This document shows positions 57,708 through 64,000 of a stretch of 64,000 nt of DNA, piece after piece. The position numbers and the translations under genes are program-made. The DNA is from Protea cynaroides (Eukaryota; Streptophyta; Magnoliopsida; Proteales; Proteaceae): assembly GCA_028583415.1 (NCBI GenBank), contig CM053270.1, positions 63,973,517 through 64,037,516 on the forward strand, written 5' to 3'. Under the pieces are notes generated by a model. It ran no database searches. It saw only the letters and a list, made by a program, of their open reading frames with translations, and was not told the DNA's origin. Each line of letters begins with the position of its first letter. Position 1 is the first letter of the stretch.

Positions 57708-58609
57708 TAAGGGTGTCACATTTGGACCGAAACCGTTCATCAAAATCGGACCGAACCATTTACATCGAAACCGAGAGACCGTTTAATAATCGATTCGGTT
57801 CTGGTTTCAAATATTACACCGTTTACTTAACAGCATCGGTTCAGTTTTGAACCGTTTAAACCGACAGGTTACAATTGTTAGACACCGATTAAACCAAATA
57901 GAATATGAAGGCTAACTCATTCCCTATATTATTAATTTATTATTTCTAAAGACTAAAGAGTAAAAACCCCAACCCCATTTCCTAAGGGCCTAAACCATCA
58001 AACCAAAATAGAAAAACTTTGAAAAACATAACCCCATTAGCCATTAGGCATAATGGCATACCTTCAGCCAAGGTGGTTGCAACAGAGTTGGTTTGATAAT
58101 TCTTTTTTTTTTTTAAGAGAATAATTTTAAATGATATTAGAAAATGGGGGAAACAATATTCAACGTTAAACTCTGGAATTGGAAAACATGCAGGCTATCA
58201 TTAATCATTATAGTTGATTTTTTGTCTTTGATCTTGGTCATTTAAATTGCATTTTTTTATGGTTGAATAGACTAAGAAATTACAATTACTAATTACTCGT
58301 CCTTAATGTCGTATGGGTTCAGTATTGATATTGTTTGGAAGAGTACCAGCTTTGATCAGATGCACATTTTTTTTTTAGTTATGAAAAAACGATTAATAAT
58401 TGATACATTAAACCGTTTATAAACCGCAAGCAAAATCGATTAACGAAAAATAGTTTAAAAACCGATAGACCAAAATCGATTATTAATTGATTTTTGTTTC
58501 AATTTTGACACCGTTTAGTTAATCGATTATGTTCTAATTTTACCCTTTTATAGACCACACCGGACTGGACTGGACCGTTAATCTGATTATAAACCATTTA
58601 AGACCATTA
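57708..58609. mobile_element. hAT-like element
   Basis: Starts TAAGGGTGTCACATTTGG, and the right end inverted reads TAATGGTCTTAAATGG. Flanked by GGTATGAA at 57700-57707 and 58610-58617, a perfect 8-bp duplication. The interior has AAACCGTTT and CCGATTAAT motifs as in 8357 and 45566. Confidence 0.65.
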
Positions 58610-58617
58610 GGTATGAA

Positions 58618-60990
58618 TGTAAAAATCGGGATCTGATTACATTCGTTCTGATTGTATTTATCGAGGGGCATGAAGTGACATGATTTGGGGCACTACCCGA
58701 GCGATCTCTGTTGATCTTGAGCACGTCTCGGATCTTATGCCATCAATTACGAGTTGTGGAGATGGTTTTGATATGGAAAGCTAGTATTCCCACATCCAAT
58801 CGCTTATAGGTAGGGGTCAGACATTGGTAGGAGTGCTTCTTAGCAGTCGAATGATCTTGCGGTAGGCTTCCTTTAACGACTTTTGATACTTTAGTTCGGA
58901 GACGTCTTTGCTAGTTGGCACGTGACTGTATTGTGGAATCTTTACTTATCAGAGTCAATTTTCGATTATCCCTGAGATTGTGGGGATAATCCTTCCATAT
59001 AACCATTTCATGAGTTGCATATGGCTGTGAATTTGTAGATAAGGACACGTGTCTCGTTTAAGCCAGGCACATGAGACACATGTCTTTCCCTGGTTGGTGG
59101 TTCTGTTATCCTTTTATCAAGAGATATGATCGGAAGCCTATGAAATACATGAAGGATCTTATTGATTCGTAGTATTTACCCTTTGACATGGTGGAAAAAT
59201 CAAGAGGGATGGTGGCTATTAGGATCGATGATGGTGTTACTGTTTATTCATTAGAGGAGTTAATAGCCATAGTCTCACTTGCTTGCTAAGTGCCTACACT
59301 CCTTTCTGAAACCGTCGGCCACATTCGCCAGAGAAGATGATGATTTGTAAGAATTGTAGTTTATGTAACGAAGCTTTAGGGTTTGGGAGGAATCACGATT
59401 CAAAAATGGAAACGACAAACAAGATCTTGTGATGGCCAAGATAATAATGTGGACTCTCAAAATTTATCCAAGGGATGACAAGTTCACCAGTCATGGAGGA
59501 GAATCCTAACAAAGTTGTTGTTTTTTATTTTTTTTTTGGGTAAGTTGTTTTTTAATTTTGGAGAAGGAGAGGGAATAATTTTTTGTTTTCCCCATTTTTT
59601 TATTATTATTATTATCATTAATAAAAAAATAAAAAAAATAAAAAAAGATTAAACTTGCCAATTCAATTGTATTTTTAACCCCACAGTAAAAATAAGAACA
59701 ACCATAATTGTCTGAACTTTAAGATAAAACTTGGAATGATAGCAAAATCCAAGAAACCAAGAAAGATACTAGTAATTTACCTTAAAATAAATATTTAAAA
59801 AAAAAAATCTAACTGTCCCACAACTTAATCATTTCTGTTCAATCATTCTACGTGAAAGCAAACCGTGTGCACCTCACAGCCCAATGAATTCAAACAACAG
59901 TCACCGGAAAAGGAAAGAAAGCGAAAGTAGCAGCGCAAGTGCAGAACAGAGGAAGCCAACTGCCAAGCTTTGCGTGGAAGCTGAAACGTTCATTGCATGA
60001 GGCTTGTCTTTTGAGCTGGATCCGCTGTCCATACTTGACTATATACGTAACTGTCTAATTGACACCGATGGTTGATACCAGCATTTGCCATTCGGTATCC
60101 ATCGGATCGTGCAGAAACTCGTCTTTTCAGTCTCAAATGTCAAAACTGTTTTCATTGTATATTGTGATTTCCGTGATAATCAAATAAGTGAGCATTAAAA
60201 AGAATCCACGTGTAAAGGGTCTTCATCATCTGACGGCTGTCGATGATGCAAAATCCCAACCCTTCCTATCTCAAATACCAAAATTGCATTACTTTTATGA
60301 CCCAATGAATATGAACCAGAAGGAATTGAAGGGTTTGACACTGGCTGGAGTGTCAAGTAGAAAGACACTTTTTAAAAGCCTCTTTGTCCATGTCGTCTTA
60401 AACTTTCTACTTGAAAAGCTTTTGTCTTACGCTTTTTTCTTTATATCTTTCTGACTTGAGAGGGAAGGAAACTTGAAGTTCAAGTGTCTGTTCCACAGGC
60501 CCCTTTCCACTACTTTAGGCCAAGTGGGCCACCACTTGAAGTTAGGTCACTAATTAGGTTATGTAGGGTTGGTTAAGTTTAAGTCCATTGTATTAGCCAT
60601 TTGGTTGGACCAGGCTTCGCCCATGTACATATAGTCGTTAGTAAGCCCTTCAAGGGAGCTATTCGAATCAAATGATAATGAGCATGAACCTTTTCAAGTA
60701 ACTGGGCCCTAGTTGGACTAGGTTACAAGTGTTGACATGGGCTTAATGGGTTGTTAATTTAATCAGGCCATGATGATTTCTTTCTAAAATTGTTTTAGGA
60801 AGTGTCTTATGATTTGTGTACAAATAGCCCACATAGTTAAAAAGGAGAGAGAGAGTCTAAAGGGTCAAATGTTTTAGGAAATGCCACCCGAGCAAACAAT
60901 TGTTCAAGCACTCAGAATGGGAGGGGATTCGGGGTGGATCAACTAAATGTGATGCATCAAATTTGGAGGTAATACACAACTAATCTCCAA
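58618..60990. other. No recognisable gene
   Basis: An 88-residue plus-strand frame (60188-60454, starting MSIKKNPRVKGLHHL) has no family I recognise. Otherwise AT-rich DNA with A/T simple repeats at 59525-59645. Confidence 0.45.
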
Positions 60991-60996
60991 TAGAAG

Positions 60997-62860
60997 TTGA
61001 TGGGTAAACCCTTTTTGCTTATACTAGATAGTGTGTGGAGCGAAGATCATTTTGTTGAAAAATGGGGTACATTCATAGTCTCTTTAAGATCTAGCAGTGT
61101 AAGTAGCAAAGTTATTGTGTGCAGCGATGAAAGTACAAGAATCATGGCCACAAATGATATGCATCATCTGGGAATATTTTCAGAAAAAGAATGTTGGTCT
61201 TTGTTTAATCCAAGAGCATTCAATAATGGAAGGCCACAAGATATCCCAAACTAAGTGAAAAAATGGAAGGAGAACTATAAGTGTGGAGGAGTGCCTTTAG
61301 TAGTGAATGTCTTAGGAGGTCTCATGCACTCTAAAATAGAAGAACATGAGTGGTTTGTAAGATGTTATCTTTTATGGGTTTGATTAATTATTGGGCTGGT
61401 TGACTAGTGGGAATTCGCATTACTAGTTTGACCGGTTTGGTTTGATTCATCACGGGTTAGAGATTAATCAATCTGGTTCACTGTGGGGATGAATCAGGAT
61501 TTGTGATAGTATTCTAAATAATAGGTTCAAAGTCCCTACAGCTCTAGTTGTATTATTTATCTCTCTACTCCTATAAACAGAGAGATTGAAAGGGATCTCC
61601 TAAGGGCTATGGAAGTCTCTTGACCAAAGGTACGTGTTTATTCATTCAATATTTTACATTGCATTGTGTTCTAGGGACCATGTGTGATATATTAGGGTTT
61701 GTATAGAACCTGGACTTAGATTTATTCTTACATGGTTGGCTATGGAGCAAGGTGAAATGTCGAATTTACTAAAAGATAGAAGTAGAGGAATAATGCTCAT
61801 ATTAAAGTTGACTTATGATCATCTGTCATCACATTTGAAATGTTGTTTTGCATGTTGTTCAGTGTTCCCCAAGGATTATACATTTTAAGAAAATAGAGTT
61901 GGTACAACTATGGATGAAGCAAACAAATGGAGGATGTCGGAAATAAATATTTCAATATATTATTGTGGAATTCTTTTTTTCAAAATGTGGAGGACAAGTA
62001 TGGAGATATAGAAACATGCAAGATGTATGATCTTGTACATGACCTCGCACAATTTGTTGAAAAACTTGACTATTCCAGGATGCTGGCCAATAATAATGTG
62101 GAATTATTGGAAGCCATTTCTGATGTTCAAGGTTCATCACTTTTTTCAAATCATGACAAAAGATTTGAAATTCCAAAAGCCTTGAAGAAGGCAAATAAAT
62201 TGCACAGAATTATTGTTTCATCAAGCTTGGTTTCAAATGGCATTATTAATTACCATCTTCAGGGACAACAATGGTAGCATTTTCATCACGTAAGGAACTA
62301 AATCTATCTCATATGTCTAATTTGGTTGAGTGGCTGGAAGTGTTGCCTTCTTTTCCATCTCTTGAGGGCTTGTTCTTCAGGTCATGTCCTGAGCTGAAAA
62401 TCATACCAAGACCTCAAGTCTCTGCCAGATAGTTTGCTACAAAACAATGCAGATGTTCTTGAATGTTTGTGGATTATAAGATGCCCGGAGCTTGAAACAA
62501 ATTTTCCAAGTGAGAGCTTGAAACAAATTTTCCAAGTGAAGGACGAGGGATCCCCCCTGCTCCTAGTTTTTTCGTCTCTTCGATACTTGGAAATTTACTG
62601 GTGTCCTCTTGTAAAGCCTTTTCCGGCCTTACAGGGAATGACTTCTCTTTAATCATTGAAATTGAATGGCTTTAAGGAATTGAAGTCACTACCGGGGGGG
62701 TTGCAGCTGCTCACTATGCCTGAGGAGTCACAAATTGAGTGGTTTTCAAAGGGACATGATTATATCAGGGGAAGAGAATCTCCAACATCTTGCCTCCCTT
62801 TGACACCTAAAACTTATTTGTTTGCCTCAGCACAAGAATCTCCAGGATCAACTTAAGCAA
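60997..62860 (+). pseudogene. CNL disease-resistance (NB-ARC-LRR) relic
   Basis: NB-ARC-LRR proteins are intracellular immune receptors. The P-loop and coiled-coil parts are missing. Present in order: kinase-2 FLLILDSVW (second Asp replaced by Ser), RNBS-B SKVIVCSDES, RNBS-C FSEKECWSLF, an in-frame TAA at 61252, GLPL-type CGGVPLVVNVLGG, then EEHEWF at 61342. There a 377-bp insertion splits the gene. It resumes with LTYDHLSSHLKCCFACCSVF (RNBS-D), then PKDYTF and a stop, a frameshift, and from 61927 MEDVGNKYFNILLWNSFFQN with MYDLVHDLAQ in place of the usual MHD. A much shortened LRR region follows (LWIIRCPELE, LRYLEIYWCPLVKPFP, LKLNGFKELKSLP). With several stops, deletions and the insertion it cannot make a receptor. 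A non-TIR RGA-like type is indicated by the MYDLVHDLA and LRR style. Confidence 0.85.
61356..61732. mobile_element. Solo-LTR-like insertion in the CNL relic
   Basis: A 377-bp insert starting TGTAAGATG and ending TTCTTACA (TGTAAGA inverted), flanked by the perfect 5-bp duplication TGGTT (61351-61355, 61733-61737). It holds a TATA-like CTCCTATAAACAGAG near 61570. TG...CA ends with a 5-bp duplication and no coding part fit a solo LTR. The NB-ARC reading frame on the two sides is continuous once the insert and one duplication are discounted. Confidence 0.78.
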
Positions 62861-64000
62861 CTCACTAATCTAAGAGACGTGACAACAGATGGATGGTCTT
62901 GAAATGGTAAGGTCGACTAATCTATGACTTTTAGATTTATCCTACAGTTTATTGGATTTTCTTTTTTGCATTATCTTCATTATAATTTCCAGAGATTCAG
63001 GATCTGATCTGGTTAACTGATGGAAGTCCCAAAATCCCTTGTTTTAGGTATATTAATCTATTGACTCACCTCACTCTAAGAGTTGGGCAATTGGAGTTCC
63101 CTGCTAGTGACTAAAGATGTGAAATATGCAGAAGCAATCAAACAACTTACAGATGTTCAGGTGAGTTTTTTTATTTTTATTATTATTATTAATATTTATT
63201 TTCTCTCTGTTTTATTTTTCTTGTACTAATCCATAAATTAAACCATCGATCTCGTAGTTCCTCTTTATTCATCATCTTCTATGCTTGTTAATAGATGGAA
63301 CAAAGAGATATGTTTTCATCATGGATACAGCTTTCCCATTCATGGATGGAGGAGGTCTTCTTGACATCTTGATAGCTCTACTGGTAACAGGAGTCTCTTG
63401 CACTGAGACACCCTTTATAAGGCTTTGCAGAGTGTGCAGTGTCATTCATCCCCCTACACATCCCTCTTTTCTGTGAGTGTATTTAGTATATTTGAAAGCC
63501 TTGTACATCCCAATATTCCATTGAATGAAGATGTAAATTAGCATACTATATGTGCCCATGCTTCATCTTATATTCGAGCTTGTTTTCTGATACTAGTTAA
63601 AGAAAGGTCAACTAAAAATGTATATGAAAATCAATGGTTGCCTAGATGGTAGTGAATTCATTATTTTATTGAGCTATGCTATCAATCCAGTAAGACAGGG
63701 TTAATCCCACCTTCAGTGTAGGAACTCTTGAATTTGACTCTACTTGGGTCCTTTACATGAACATGCCTCCCAAAGCTTGTCTTCAGATGTATGTGCCCTT
63801 TTCAGATAGTTTCTTTTGGCGAAATTCAGAGATGACCTGCTGTGCATCTCACAACAGTGTTTTCCTTGTGCATGAAAATTATATTATAAACGAAAAGGAA
63901 AGCTAAGAACTGATCAGCCTGCAAGATGAAGGAAGCTCAACAGAATTCTTTGGAGCCAGTCTGAATGTTACTCCTTAGTCCTTATCCTGAGCACTGGACA
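62861..64000. other. No recognisable gene
   Basis: Downstream of the CNL relic. QDQLKQLTNLRDVTTDGW in a plus frame near 62840-62897 may be the last trace of its LRR end. Nothing else is supported. Confidence 0.45.

Noticed and set aside
1..64000. A previously undescribed multi-gene system
   Set aside because: After reading both strands, the only intact gene is PDLP and the others are unrelated relics. Nothing links them functionally beyond shared location among mobile elements.

Overview
This is a window of plant nuclear DNA, almost certainly from an angiosperm. The evidence is spliced genes with short plant-type introns, a plasmodesmata-located DUF26 protein, a coiled-coil NBS-LRR relic, plant subtilase exons, an Au-type SINE, and many Ty3/gypsy and hAT-type elements. 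Introns and intergenic space are AT-rich, and there is one assembly gap of 500 N (31006-31505). I cannot name the species.

Most of the window is mobile DNA and broken genes. Only one gene looks intact: a PDLP-type DUF26 receptor-like protein on the minus strand (about 47404-48381). Three other gene families are present as relics. (1) Subtilisin-like protease (SBT): copy A on plus has a signal-peptide exon (2254-2358), a prodomain exon (3618-3705) and a C-terminal Fn3-like exon ending at 7841, with every catalytic exon missing. Copy B on plus (28392-30271) has only the first two exons, the first with a frameshift. A third exon-1 piece is inverted at the left edge (1-36). (2) A SAC1-type phosphoinositide phosphatase (SAC8-like) on minus, nine exons from 40171 to 33465, carrying frameshifts and lacking its catalytic half. 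(3) A CNL resistance-gene relic on plus (60997-about 62860), split by a 377-bp LTR-like insertion.

Layout. 1-7.9 kb: SBT copy A, opened by a Mutator-like element (693-2137), a hAT element (2798-3458) and an LTR element (3737-6862). 8-13.7 kb: small foldback and hAT elements and a decayed chromovirus. 13.7-23 kb: gypsy-type LTR material with several tandem arrays, including two arrays that carry a telobox-like motif in every unit. 23-27.6 kb: interleaved minus-strand gypsy LTRs, primer-binding sites and a gag relic. 27.6-30.3 kb: the paralogous SBT segment B. 30.3-32.5 kb: LTR-like DNA with the gap. 33.4-40.2 kb: the SAC relic, with a LINE tail and an Au-like SINE in intron 2. 40.4-47 kb: MITEs, a lone LTR and nested hAT elements. 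47.4-48.4 kb: PDLP. 49.7-58.6 kb: more hAT elements, one nested in a MITE. 61-62.9 kb: the CNL relic.

The most informative feature is that several insertions keep readable target-site duplications. Segment B also supplies the empty site for two insertions in segment A, so order of events can be read: segment duplication first, then the Mutator-like and hAT insertions. I found no operon-like or defence-island system, and nothing that supports a new biochemical system. The novelty lies in element families and their nesting.
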